NCBI GenBank assembly: GCA_009929695.1
Contig: RZZW01000007.1
Location: 1-64,000, forward strand
Direction: 5' to 3'
From: Clostridia bacterium
GTDB lineage: Bacteria > Bacillota > Clostridia > Oscillospirales > Ruminococcaceae
Length of the DNA: 64,000 bases
Positions 17,655 to 26,848 of the stretch are shown here, piece by piece. The translations under genes were made by a program, and so were the position numbers. The notes beneath the pieces are model-generated. The model was not told the DNA's origin, did not search any database, and saw only the letters and a program-made list of their open reading frames with translations. How positions within the stretch are numbered: the stretch's first letter is position 1; every line of letters begins with the position of its first letter.

Positions 17655-18329
17655 ATGAAAAAAGCACTCGCACTGGTTTTTTCTGCAATCATGGCATTAA
17701 GCCTTGCCGCTTGTGGAGGAGCATCGTCATCCACCGCCGCAGCATCATCAAATGCTGACGACGGCACCAAAACTGAGGCAAAGAGCTATGATAAGATTAT
17801 TGTGGGCACCATGCCTTTGACAGTTGGCGTGCCGGTGCAATATGCGATGGACAAGGGTTATTTTGAGGACGCGGGGCTTAATGTTGAGATTGAGTATTTC
17901 GCAACAGGTGCTCCCATAAACGAAGCTATCGCTGCAAATGAAATCGACATCGCGTGCTCGGGCGTTGCCTCTGTCTATTCGCTTGCAAACGCAGGTTGTG
18001 TATGGCTTGCAGATGTAAATACGACAGGTGGCATGGGCGTTTATGCGCGTGCTGACAGTGCTCTTGCTGCGGCGGGCAACACACTTACCGACAACAAAAA
18101 TATAATCGGCAGCGCAGACACACTTAAAGATTTACAGGTGCTTGAACCTCTCGGCACGGCAGTGCAGTATATGGCGGAGTGTTATGCCGACAAATTTGGG
18201 CTTACACCTAACGATATCAATCAAGTCAATATGGAATTTGCGTCAGCCTATCAGGCCTTCCAGACAGGTGAGGGAGATCTCGCGGCTATGAACCCGCCAT
18301 ATTCATATCAGATGGACGAAGAAGGCTAG
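17655..18329 (+). pseudogene. Truncated NMT1/TauA-type ABC substrate-binding lipoprotein
   Basis: Starts normally: AGGAGAGG ribosome site, lipoprotein signal ending LAAC with Cys20, then an SsuA/NrtA-type binding fold (IIVGTMPLTVGVPVQYAMDKGYFEDAGLNVEI and AANEIDIACSG). The frame ends at residue 224 (QMDEEG, TAG at 18327), about 100 residues short of the family. No permease or ATPase follows; instead a minus-strand fragment of an unrelated surface protein abuts it. The promoter is intact, so the loss is at the 3' side only. Ligand unknown; these proteins bind sulfonates, thiamine precursors, nitrate and similar small molecules. Confidence 0.75.
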
Positions 18330-18925
18330 GTAAGGCTGCCAGCGTAGCTGCCCTTGAAATTTATAGTTACGCTGCCTGTGCCAATGTCGGTGTTTGTGCC
18401 GTAGGCAAGGGTATAATATGTATCTTTTTCAAGCGTTCCGCTAGCTGCATACCAGACGGACGGCTCCGGCTTGATTTGACTGCCTGTGTAAATTTCGTTA
18501 CCGATACCCGTTACAGTTATATCATCCTTTGTCAGTGTTATTGGTAATATTGTAAAGCTGCCCACCTCAAGGTCTGTGATTGCACGGTACGTATCGTTTG
18601 CCACAACATCAATTTTAACGGTATATGTGCCTACTTTTTTTGGTGCCGAATCAAGCTTTGTGTTGTTTGCATCATAATACTTTACTGTAATTGCACCGCA
18701 ATCAATGCCATCTTTTGCGGTTACCGTTGCTTCCTTTGGTGCGCCACTCATGTCGAGATCACTTGGTGGGGTAAAGATGAAGTCGTCTTTTGTCAGCGTG
18801 AGACGTGCTGTTTTCAAAACAATAGTCTTGTCTTTTTCAGAAAATTCAGTCTCGCAGGTGTCCAAATCACTTACTATTGTGGCGGCATCTTCCGCTGTAA
18901 GAGCATAAAAAGAGCATAGTTCTCC
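18326..18925 (-). pseudogene. Internal fragment of a repeat-containing surface protein (MBG/Ig-like modules)
   Basis: An open minus-strand frame starts right after the stop of the glycosyltransferase gene and runs to 18326 without a credible start codon or ribosome site. It encodes tandem cell-surface modules: SFTILPITLTKDDITVTG, GNEIYTGSQIKPEPSVWY, TLEKDTYYTLAYGTNTDIG and VTINFKGSYAG, the pattern of MBG/YDG-type repeats in clostridial adhesins. Both ends are missing: no signal peptide, and the last module stops at the junction with the truncated gene at 18329. A relic, an insertion of displaced DNA, or an assembly join. Confidence 0.65.
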
Positions 18926-20356
18926 CTATTTCTCGTCATCTTCGCTCTCATCCATGCCGTTATATCTGTGCCTTTTTATGGTGCCCCAGTCGTTTTTCTT
19001 TTTGATGTAGCCGATTAGGGCGGTGAAGCGTGTCCAGAAGAGGAGGGTGCGGAGGCCGATGTTCTCGACAAATGACACAAGCACTGCCTTTAGGATGTCG
19101 CGTTTACTTAAATGAAGCTCCATTGACATCACCCGCGAGAAAAACGCCGTAATTCCCATCAGGGCGCTGAGAAGCATATACATGAGTAAAAGCTCCGTCA
19201 TTGACTGCATATTTACAATCCTAAGCCGAAACGCCAGCGCTATGCTTATTACCCCAAACGTCTCTATGTACGGCGAAAAAAGTTCGTATACCGAAAAATA
19301 AACAAAGGAAACAAAGCTGAGTGCGCCGTAACGAAGGTCAAAAAGCATTCCCCGATGACGAGAAATGCTTTGAAAAAGTCCTATATGCCATCGTCTGCGC
19401 TGACGACACAAGTCTCGCAGCGTGGACGGCGCCTGACTCCAACACACGGCGTCGGGCGCATAACGGATTTTGTATGGTATGCGATTCGCGCGTGCAAAGG
19501 CGTGCATGCGCACAACAAGCTCCATGTCCTCGCCCATTGTGTCCGTGCTGTAGCCGCCTATATCAAGAAGAAAAGCCTTCTGAAACAGCCCGAATGCGCC
19601 GGAAATAATGAGGTTTCCGTTAAACTTATCAAATAATATGCGCGATGCTAGAAACGAGCGGTCGTATTCAAGCACCTGCATACACTGCACAAGGCTTTCG
19701 GGCAGCTTGTATTCGGCGACAAAGCCGTCCTTTAAGGTGACGCTGTTTATAATACGTATCATTCCGCCCACCGCTAAAACGTCGTCCTCTTCAATGACCT
19801 TTGCGGCGATGTTTCTCAGCGAGTCGTTTTGCAGCATTGAATCGGCGTCCATGCAAAGCACATACGGGTATTCGCTAGCGTTTATGCCCGCGTTGAGCGC
19901 GTCTGCTTTGCCTCCGTTCACCTTGCTTATCAGCGTTATCGCCCGTCCGTGCTCATACGTCACCCATATGCCCGTCTCATGCCCGCAGTCAATTGTGCGG
20001 CGCAGCGGACGGGTGATTTTTTGCATATTAAAGCAGCTTTGCACAAGCTCAGCCGTGCCGTCTGTCGAGCCGTCGTCGACGACGATTATTTCATATATCT
20101 GATAATCGAGCTTCAAAAGCGATTTTACAGTGTCGCACACCGTCACGCGTTCATTATGCGCAGGAATAATTATGGAGACAGGCACGAAATAATCGCGCTC
20201 TATCTCCTTCATCCCAATTTTATTTATGCGCTGCTCATACAACGTGACAGCCCCGACAGTCACCGCCAATATCATAAAAAGTATGTACGCAAGTAAATAA
20301 ACGGTGAAAAAGAACTCGATAACGCGAAAGATAACCCTCAACGTATCAATGTCCAT
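18926..20356 (-). CDS. Processive family 2 glycosyltransferase (PgaC/HAS-like)
   Basis: 476 aa. A membrane helix near 10-40 precedes the GT2 domain: VSIIIPAHNERVTV, VVDDGSTDGT, CMDADSMLQND (DxD), GEDMELVVRMH and QRRRW, which is the QxxRW motif of processive synthases such as poly-GlcNAc and hyaluronan synthases. Three or four helices follow (about 330-440) that would make the extrusion channel. Expected to synthesise a surface polysaccharide from UDP-sugar. No pgaB/D-type partner genes are present. No obvious link to the sugar-catabolic genes around it. Confidence 0.85.
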   Translation of the reverse strand: MDIDTLRVIFRVIEFFFTVYLLAYILFMILAVTVGAVTLYEQRINKIGMKEIERDYFVPVSIIIPAHNERVTVCDTVKSLLKLDYQIYEIIVVDDGSTDGTAELVQSCFNMQKITRPLRRTIDCGHETGIWVTYEHGRAITLISKVNGGKADALNAGINASEYPYVLCMDADSMLQNDSLRNIAAKVIEEDDVLAVGGMIRIINSVTLKDGFVAEYKLPESLVQCMQVLEYDRSFLASRILFDKFNGNLIISGAFGLFQKAFLLDIGGYSTDTMGEDMELVVRMHAFARANRIPYKIRYAPDAVCWSQAPSTLRDLCRQRRRWHIGLFQSISRHRGMLFDLRYGALSFVSFVYFSVYELFSPYIETFGVISIALAFRLRIVNMQSMTELLLMYMLLSALMGITAFFSRVMSMELHLSKRDILKAVLVSFVENIGLRTLLFWTRFTALIGYIKKKNDWGTIKRHRYNGMDESEDDEK

Positions 20357-20501
20357 TTTTTCACCGCCTGTTCATACTTTTAGTGATTTAATTATACAGC
20401 AAAAGTGAGGGGAATGCACTAGAGTACTAAATTATTAAGTAGTTTTAAAAAAATCTTTTCAGATTTCACGACGCGGTATCCAAAAATTGTTAAGAATGGT
20501 G

Positions 20502-20530
20502 TTGCAAAATAAATTTAAATTTAGTATAAT
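20502..20530 (+). promoter_or_regulatory. Promoter of the ROK regulator gene
   Basis: TTGCAA (20502-20507), 17-base spacer, TATAAT (20525-20530), 44 bases before the ATG. Confidence 0.75.
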
Positions 20531-20539
20531 TTAATTAAA
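20530..20539. promoter_or_regulatory. Putative ROK-regulator operator (autoregulation)
   Basis: Perfect palindrome TTTAATTAAA touching the -10 box and covering the expected start point. The same ten bases occur at 23087-23096 downstream of the -10 box of the PGI-homologue promoter. Confidence 0.45.
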
Positions 20540-20574
20540 TTAAAAAACAAACTTGTCAAGGAGGGAATGTTGGT

Positions 20575-21825
20575 ATGGCGCGTCCGGGGAATAATCTTGA
20601 GCGGCTAAAATCGCAAAACACGGAATTTATCAAGGAAATCATTTATAAATACGGTCCCATCAGTCGGTCAGAAATTGCAGAAATGCTGCATTTGACGCCA
20701 CCTACCATCACCACGAATGTGGCACATCTAATCGGGCAGGGGCTGGTGCGTGAGTGCACTCCTGCCTGCCCAGAGGAAGAACGCCCCACCGAACGCACAC
20801 TCGGCAGGCGGCGCATTCTTGTCGAGTTTGTGCCGGACGCGCGGTACGTCATTGGTATAGAGCGCGGTTATTACGGCACGCTTGTATGCCTTGTTGACTT
20901 GCGCGGCAATGTGATACATCAGCATCAATACACAGATGATTACGAGGAATATGAAGCGTCTATGGACGCTGTCGCACAGAGCGTGGAATCATTTTTGTCA
21001 GAAATAAATATTTGCCGCGAAAAAATTGTAGGCATCGGAATCGGCATGCCGGGTTTTGTGGACGGCCACAGCGGCGTGCTGCGCTATGGTGCCATGTACA
21101 AATGGATGGACAAAGCTGTTGCACAGGATATTTCTCGTCGAACAGGTTTTGCCTGCCGCGTGGAAAACAATGCGCGCTGCCGTGCGCTAGGTGAAGAACT
21201 GTTCAGTGCTACGCTGCGTCCAGAAACATTTGCCTATTTGCTGATTTCACGCGGACTTGCCTGCCCACTGGTAATTCGCAACCGTCTGCACTCGGGTGAA
21301 ATGGCCGGAGCCGGTGAGGTTGGACATATGGTTGTTGACAGGTTCGGCCCTGTTTGTCCCACCTGTGGAAACAGGGGCTGCTTGGAGGCTATTGCAAGCG
21401 AAGTTGCAATCCGCAACCGCTGTATTCAAAGCATACAGGCGGATCTTCCGACGCTGCTGCGTGATATTTGCAAAGACCCTCTTGCTCCGCAAATGAGCGA
21501 GATTTTACAGGCTCAGAGATGCAACGACGGCGTTGTGTGCAAAATTATGGAGGACGCAATAACCTATCTTGGCATCATGCTTGCAAACATTATCAATTTC
21601 ATCAACCCTCCGCTTGTGATTGTGGATGGATATATTATGCAGCTGCCGCAAAATCAGCAGCTGTTGATTGATATTACGCGAAAAAATTTATTTTCTTTAA
21701 ATGTTACAGAAGTGGCCATTGAGTTTGTACCGTTTGATAAATTCAGGGCGGCAAAGGGCGCGGCTGCACTGGCTATTAAAAAATTTATTTTGCAGGAAAA
21801 CGTGGAAACAAGTGAAAAAATATAG
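20575..21825 (+). CDS. ROK-family transcriptional regulator (NagC/XylR type)
   Basis: 416 aa. N-terminal winged helix (ISRSEIAEMLHLTPPTITTNVAHLIGQGLV), then the sugar-kinase-like ROK domain with GIGIGMPGFVDGHSG, GAGEVGHMVVD and the zinc-binding CPTCGNRGCLEA. ROK regulators of this layout repress sugar operons and are released by sugar ligands. Start ATG 20575 follows AAGGAGGGAATGTTGGT. Heads the 20.5-28.3 kb sugar region; its stop overlaps the start of the oxidoreductase at 21812. Probable operator: the TTTAATTAAA palindromes. Confidence 0.9.
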   Translation: MARPGNNLERLKSQNTEFIKEIIYKYGPISRSEIAEMLHLTPPTITTNVAHLIGQGLVRECTPACPEEERPTERTLGRRRILVEFVPDARYVIGIERGYYGTLVCLVDLRGNVIHQHQYTDDYEEYEASMDAVAQSVESFLSEINICREKIVGIGIGMPGFVDGHSGVLRYGAMYKWMDKAVAQDISRRTGFACRVENNARCRALGEELFSATLRPETFAYLLISRGLACPLVIRNRLHSGEMAGAGEVGHMVVDRFGPVCPTCGNRGCLEAIASEVAIRNRCIQSIQADLPTLLRDICKDPLAPQMSEILQAQRCNDGVVCKIMEDAITYLGIMLANIINFINPPLVIVDGYIMQLPQNQQLLIDITRKNLFSLNVTEVAIEFVPFDKFRAAKGAAALAIKKFILQENVETSEKI

Positions 21826-22819
21826 AGTTGGAATTATCGGCTGCGGTAGAATTTCAGTAGTATATGCCAAAGCTTTTGAGGAGCTTAGTGACTTTGTGGA
21901 GGTTTGCTTCGCTGTGGATAAGCAGCTTGAACGCGCTGAAAAGTTTGCCGCGCAATTTGAAGGCTGCCGCGCCGGAGATAAGCTTGAAGATATGCTTGAG
22001 GTCAAGCCGGACGTGGTGCATGTATGCACGCCGCATTTTCTGCATAAGCAGCACGCCATTGCTTGCTTGAAAGCAGGCTGCCATGTTTTAACGGAAAAGC
22101 CAATTGCGCTTTCTTTGGAAGACGCGCAGTAGATGATTAGCACTGCAAAAAGCTGCGGAAAACAGCTTGGTATTATTTTTCAAAATCGGTATATCGAAGG
22201 CATTCAAGAGGCGAAAAAGCTTATTGAATGCGGAGCTCTCGGTAAGCTAAAGGGCGCTTGGAGCCACCTTGCATGGCATCGACCGCCCTCTTACTACGAA
22301 TGCGACTGGAAGGGCAGTTGGGAAAAAGAAGGCGGCGGCGTGGTAATTGACCAGGCAATACACAGCATTGACCTTGTGCGCTATCTTATGGGATGTGAAG
22401 TGGTTGACATCAAGGCACATATTGCAAAACGTGTCTTAACCAATATTGAGGTAGATGACGAAGCGGATGCCGCGATTACGTTTGAAAACGGTGCAGTATA
22501 TGCCTTCTCAGACTGCAATTATTATGTGGAAAACAGCCCTATCCGCATTGAAATAAGCGGTGAAAAGGGTCGCTGTCTACTGGTGGAAAATGAAGTTGAA
22601 ATAAATCTCGACGGTCAGCCGAGCTATAAAGTTATGCCGGAACAGCATAAAAATGCTGCCGGAGAAAACTACTGGGGGTCTTATCACACCGCGCAGCTTC
22701 GCGATTTTTATGAAAAACTTGCACGCGGTGAGGCGGTGCCAACAGATGCGAATGACGCCACAAAAACGCTTGCGGTTGTGCTCGATATATATGCTTGCGC
22801 AAAATCAGAAGCGCTATAA
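21812..22819 (+). pseudogene. Gfo/Idh/MocA oxidoreductase interrupted by one in-frame TAG
   Basis: From GTG 21812, one frame of 336 codons encodes a full NAD(P)-dependent sugar dehydrogenase: YRVGIIGCGRISVVYAKAF (Rossmann), HVLTEKPIALSLEDAQ, then after TAG at 22130-22132 the same frame continues as MISTAKSCGKQLGIIFQNRYIEG and GGVVIDQAIHSIDLVRYLMG, including the catalytic His region, to the end. Only the single codon between DAQ and MIST is aberrant; relatives usually carry Glu, Lys or Gln there. Either a nonsense mutation or a base error. Substrate unknown; the family oxidises inositols, aldoses and related cyclic sugars. Confidence 0.8.
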
Positions 22820-22854
22820 TAAGCTTTAAGCATAAACACACTTACTATTTATAT

Positions 22855-22890
22855 AAACGGCTTCAATGCAACTTTGCATTGAAGCCGTTT
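22855..22890 (+). terminator. Strong hairpin after the first oxidoreductase
   Basis: AAACGGCTTCAATGCA pairs with TGCATTGAAGCCGTTT around a 3-4 base loop, 16 bp stem. The U-tract is short but the stem is very stable. Confidence 0.7.
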
Positions 22891-23126
22891 AATGATTTTA
22901 GCGTAAATGCATTTCAATTGAAAGTTGCTTTAAGATAATAAATAAAAATGAAAAAACAATAAAAAGCGGGGCATTTGTAAGTTGTGCACAAATATAATTT
23001 TAAAACTATATTCAAATTAACAAAAATGCAAAAACTTATTGGCAGATAAGAAAAATATTTTATAATAAAGATATTAAATTAATTAATTTAATTAAATATT
23101 GAAATATTCTACAAGGATGAGCAATC
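22891..23126 (+). promoter_or_regulatory. Promoter region of the PGI-homologue operon
   Basis: AT-rich. TTGGCA (23039-23044), 16-base spacer, TATAAT (23061-23066), then the palindrome TTTAATTAAA at 23087-23096, identical to the one in the ROK regulator promoter. Suggests ROK repression of this operon. Ribosome site ACAAGGATG lies before ATG 23127. Confidence 0.6.
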
Positions 23127-24401
23127 ATGAATTTTATCTGTGACCATACCGCCGCGTTTCTTTCTGAAGAAGAATACAATCTATATGCTGCGCGGCACAA
23201 GCGCGCATTGCAAACAGTGGATGAGAATGCGTACCCAAGCGACATGCTAGGATGGGTTCACCCCGAAAAATGTGCAAGCGAGGCGATATGTGCACAAATT
23301 AAAGAGCTTGCTGCTGAGATTAGGCAAAATGCTGAGGTGTTCGTTGTTGTGGGGCTTGGCGGGTCAAATCAGGGAGCACGTGCAGTGATTGACGCGCTTT
23401 CTCACACCGCTGCTCCAAACGGGCCGGAAATTTTATATGCTGCGCTTAATCTTTCCGCCGCATATTACGAAAAGCTTTTGCAAAAAATCGGAGACAGATC
23501 AGTTTATATCCACGTAATCGCCAAAAACTTCAAAACGCTTGAGCCGGGCTTAATGTTCAGGATGTTCCGAAGCTATCTTGAAAATAGGTATTCTAAAGAA
23601 GAAGCCGCGCGCCGCATCATTACAACGCCTACTGTTGGAGATGAAGCGCTGCATCGCATCAGTGTGGAAAATGAATATCGCTATCTGCCTTTCCCGACAG
23701 ATGTGGGCGGTCGATACTCTGTTTTTACGCCCGTCGGTTTATTGCCCATAGCGGTGGCGGGAATAGATATCGACAAGCTGGTGCACGGAGCGTGCAGTGC
23801 AGCAAAGGAATATCAGACCGGCGGGTTTGTGCGGCAGGCGGCAAAACGCTACGCTATTACGCGCAATGCCCTGATGGAAAAAGGATATAACATTGAAGCC
23901 TTTTCGTTTTTTGAGCCTCAGCTTGAGGCGCTCGGGCGTTGGTGGCGTCAGCTTTTCGGTGAAAGCGAAGGCAAAAATCACACGGCGCTTTTCCCTGTGG
24001 TGTGCTCGTACACAGAAGACCTGCACTCCGTTGGTCAATATTTGCAGCAAGGAAAACGACAAATAATCGAAACCTTTCTTCATGTTTGCACGCCGCCAAC
24101 AGACAAAAAAGTGATAAGCGAATCTGAAATAGAGGACGGCTTCGATTACTTAAACGGAAAAACCTTCCACGAAATCAACGAATGTGCCTACAAAGCCACA
24201 GTGAAAGCACACAGTGAAGGCGGGGTGCCATGCATGGTAGTAGAGATTGATAACCTTGACGCTTATCAACTTGGCGAGCTTTTATACTTCTATTTTATTG
24301 TATGCTATTATTCCTCGGTGCTTTTGGAAGTAGACCCTTTTGACCAACCTGGCGTAGAAAACTACAAAGAAGAAATGTTTCGGTTGCTGGGCGCGGAATA
24401 G
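23127..24401 (+). CDS. Phosphoglucose isomerase homologue
   Basis: 424 aa. PGI signatures are present: VGGRYSVFTPVGLLPIAVAG, WWRQLFGESEGKN (catalytic Glu), AHSEGGVPCMVV (catalytic His region) and DPFDQPGVENYK. However, the phosphate-binding loop, normally SKTGTTTE or SKTFTT, reads AKNFKTLEP, losing the Ser and two Thr that hold the sugar phosphate. It is slightly shorter than housekeeping PGI. Placed between two Gfo/Idh oxidoreductases and ahead of a xylose-isomerase-like gene, it may isomerise another aldose/ketose in this pathway rather than glucose 6-phosphate. That is inference. Confidence 0.8.
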   Translation: MNFICDHTAAFLSEEEYNLYAARHKRALQTVDENAYPSDMLGWVHPEKCASEAICAQIKELAAEIRQNAEVFVVVGLGGSNQGARAVIDALSHTAAPNGPEILYAALNLSAAYYEKLLQKIGDRSVYIHVIAKNFKTLEPGLMFRMFRSYLENRYSKEEAARRIITTPTVGDEALHRISVENEYRYLPFPTDVGGRYSVFTPVGLLPIAVAGIDIDKLVHGACSAAKEYQTGGFVRQAAKRYAITRNALMEKGYNIEAFSFFEPQLEALGRWWRQLFGESEGKNHTALFPVVCSYTEDLHSVGQYLQQGKRQIIETFLHVCTPPTDKKVISESEIEDGFDYLNGKTFHEINECAYKATVKAHSEGGVPCMVVEIDNLDAYQLGELLYFYFIVCYYSSVLLEVDPFDQPGVENYKEEMFRLLGAE

Positions 24402-24458
24402 TTCTTTTTAGAAAAGGTTCAAAAATATTAATATAATTTATACACGGAGGCTTGAACG

Positions 24459-25147
24459 ATGAAAAAAATCAAAGTAGGCATTGTGGGAACCGGCTACACC
24501 GTTGGAATTGCAAATAACCATGTCAACGGATATCTGGCCTGCAAAACAGATTGCGAATTGGTTGCGCTTTACGACATTGTGCCCGGACGCGCTGCACAAT
24601 GGGCGAAGGAAAAAAATCTGTCTGTGAAAATTTGCGATACATTTGATGCGCTGCTGGATGAGGTGGACGCCGTTAGCGTTTGCACGCCAAACTATGCGCA
24701 TGTCCCGCTTGTCATTCGCGCTTTGGAAAGAGGCAAGCACGTGCTTTGTGAAAAGCCATTGAGCACAAGCGCTGCTATTTGTGAAGACGCTGTACGCCTT
24801 GCGAATTGCACCGACAGGGTGAAAATGATAGGCTTCAGCTAGGCGTGCGCCGCCACACTATTGAAGTTTATGGCGAGGGCGGCATGATGCTGTTCCGCGA
24901 CGATAAGCCAAATGAGGTTGAGGTGTGGTTTAAAGAAAAAACAGGCGGTTACACAGGCGAAGCAGAGATAATCAGTCTGCCGCAAACGGTGGAAGAACCG
25001 TGGTTCAACAGTGAAATCAGAGAGTTTTTGCAATGTATACAAACAGGACAACAGCCTGACCGCAATTTTGACAGAGCGCTGTACATTCAAACAATTCTCG
25101 ACCAAATTTTAGAGTCTTGCGAAACAGGCTGTACAATCAAGCTTTAA
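24459..25147 (+). pseudogene. Gfo/Idh/MocA oxidoreductase with internal deletion
   Basis: Ribosome site ACGGAGG, ATG 24459, then a normal N-terminal Rossmann domain (VGIVGTGYTVGIANNHVNG, DAVSVCTPNYAHVPLV, HVLCEKPLS) to RVKMIGFS, where TAG (24840-24842) ends the frame. Immediately downstream, in another frame, the C-terminus of the same family appears (RRHTIEVYGEGGMMLF, EPWFNSEIREFLQCIQTG) to the stop at 25147. Roughly 120-150 residues of the central dimerisation/substrate domain are missing. Cannot be active as read. Confidence 0.75.
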
Positions 25148-25191
25148 GCTGTTTTATATAGTATATAGGAATAGGAGAAATCAATATTAAA

Positions 25192-26040
25192 ATGAGTTTA
25201 CTGACAAACAGCCTGACAGAGGTTGGCGTGACAGACCTGCACACCATTGCCGACTGGGCTGCCGAAAACGATATTCACGAGCTTGACGTCGGCCCCGCAA
25301 TTGCAATGGATCAAAAGGTGTTTGAAGACGTTTTAGCCGAGGGCAAAGTAGAAATTAACACCATGATTTACTGCCGCAACTTCTTGAGCGAAAACGAAGA
25401 GGAAGCAAAGCAACACCAAAAAGCACTCAAAGAGCGCATTGCTTTTGCCGGCGCAACAGGCATCGAAAAAATCGTTTGCTCTACCGGCGTGACAAAGGAC
25501 GCATTTGCGGGCATGGGTTTTCAGCCTGAAAAATCACTTGACGCATGCGTTGAGCTTGCAAAAGAATTTATTGAAGAAGCTGAAAAATATAACGTAAAGC
25601 TTTGCTGGGAAAACTGCCCCATGATGGGCAATATTGCCACAAGTCCCGATATGTGGCAGGCTTTATTTGAAAGGCTCGACAGCGACAAAATCGGCCTGTG
25701 CTACGACCCTTCTCACCTTGTATGGCAAATGATCGACCCATATGATAATATCTTCAAATTCAAGGAAAAAATCTTCCACTTTCATGCAAAGGATACTTAT
25801 GTCGACCGTAAAAAGCTTAATTTACACGGTGCGCTGCAAAACAGCAAATGGTGGATACACCGCCTTCCAGGGCTTGGCAGCCTTGATTGGAATCGCATCG
25901 TGGACGACCTTTATCAAATCGGCTACAACAAAACGATTTGCATTGAGCACGAAGACCCTGTGTGGGGCGGCACAGAAGAAAAAGTTAAGCGCGGCATTTT
26001 GAAAACGCGTGACCATGTATCGCAATTCTTTATGGACTGA
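25192..26040 (+). CDS. Sugar phosphate isomerase/epimerase (xylose isomerase-like TIM barrel)
   Basis: 282 aa, full length for the AP_endonuc_2 family. Metal ligands are visible: CWENCPMMGN, GLCYDPSHLVWQ, HFHAKDT and ICIEHEDP. Such enzymes act as keto-sugar epimerases, isomerases or inosose dehydratases, commonly beside Gfo/Idh dehydrogenases as here. Start ATG 25192; the AGGAG site is about 14 bases away, which is a little far. Intact while both neighbours are broken. Confidence 0.85.
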   Translation: MSLLTNSLTEVGVTDLHTIADWAAENDIHELDVGPAIAMDQKVFEDVLAEGKVEINTMIYCRNFLSENEEEAKQHQKALKERIAFAGATGIEKIVCSTGVTKDAFAGMGFQPEKSLDACVELAKEFIEEAEKYNVKLCWENCPMMGNIATSPDMWQALFERLDSDKIGLCYDPSHLVWQMIDPYDNIFKFKEKIFHFHAKDTYVDRKKLNLHGALQNSKWWIHRLPGLGSLDWNRIVDDLYQIGYNKTICIEHEDPVWGGTEEKVKRGILKTRDHVSQFFMD

Positions 26041-26104
26041 CAGTAAAGCGAGCAGGTGCACTATAATCGCTTTCATTATAAAATTGTAAATTATGGAGGA
26101 AAAT

Positions 26105-26848
26105 ATGAAACTGACAAAACGCTTTATAGCACTTACCACTGCGCTTGCATTAAGCGCTGCATTATTCGTAGGCTGCGGTAGTTCTGCCGGCTCAACAAGT
26201 GTAGCTTCCGCATCGGCGGGCGGCGCAGCTGCCACAGGTGCAAAGACAGAAATCACTGTTTGGCACACTTGGGGCGCAGGCCCCGGTTTAGACGCAATCA
26301 TAGCTGCTGCCAAGCTGTACAACGAGACAAATGATAAAAACATTCAGGTGAATGTTGACTTTGTGGCAAACCAGTCAAGCGGCAACACACAGACAATGGA
26401 TAAGCTTATGGCGGCAATCGCAGCCGGCAGCCCGCCAGAAATCGCAATGCTCGACAACTTCCAAATCGCCTCTTGGGCGGCGCAGGATGCGCTTGTTCCG
26501 CTCGACGATTTAATGAAGACTGCCGACCTCAATTTGGACGATGTGTATGACTGGGCGAAGGGCGGCTCTATTTATAAGGATAAGACATATTCAATCCCTT
26601 ATAACGGTGACGCACGCGCACTGTTCTATAACAAGGATTTATTTACTGCGGCAGGGCTTGACCCCGCAAATCCTCCCAAAACAATTGCCGAGTTTGAAGC
26701 CGCAGCCGAAAAGCTTACCATCCGCGATGGCGCTAACTACAAGCAGGTCGGCATCGTGCCTTGGTTTAAAGCGGGCAAGCCCATCTATACATGGGGCTGG
26801 TCATTCGGCGGAAACTTCTATGATAAAGACGCATATCCCCGAGGATAA
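26105..26848 (+). pseudogene. Truncated CUT1 sugar-binding lipoprotein
   Basis: ATG 26105 behind ATGGAGGAAAAT. Lipoprotein signal with Cys24 (LFVGC), then ITVWHTWGAGPGLDAIIAAAKLYNE, AAGSPPEIAMLDNFQIASWA and YSIPYNGDARALFYNKDLFTAAGLDP, the SBP_bac_1 fold. It stops after GGNFYDKDAYPRG at residue 247; the family is near 430. The two permease genes expected after it are absent and a glycosidase fragment begins at the break. Confidence 0.75.

Noticed and set aside
18926-20356. Cellulose synthase
   Set aside because: Length, topology and lack of a PilZ domain or bcs genes fit PgaC/HAS-like synthases better.
22130-22132. TAG read as an amino acid (genetic code change or pyrrolysine)
   Set aside because: TAG serves as the normal stop elsewhere, for example at the end of the glycosyltransferase at 18926-18928, and only this one gene would benefit.
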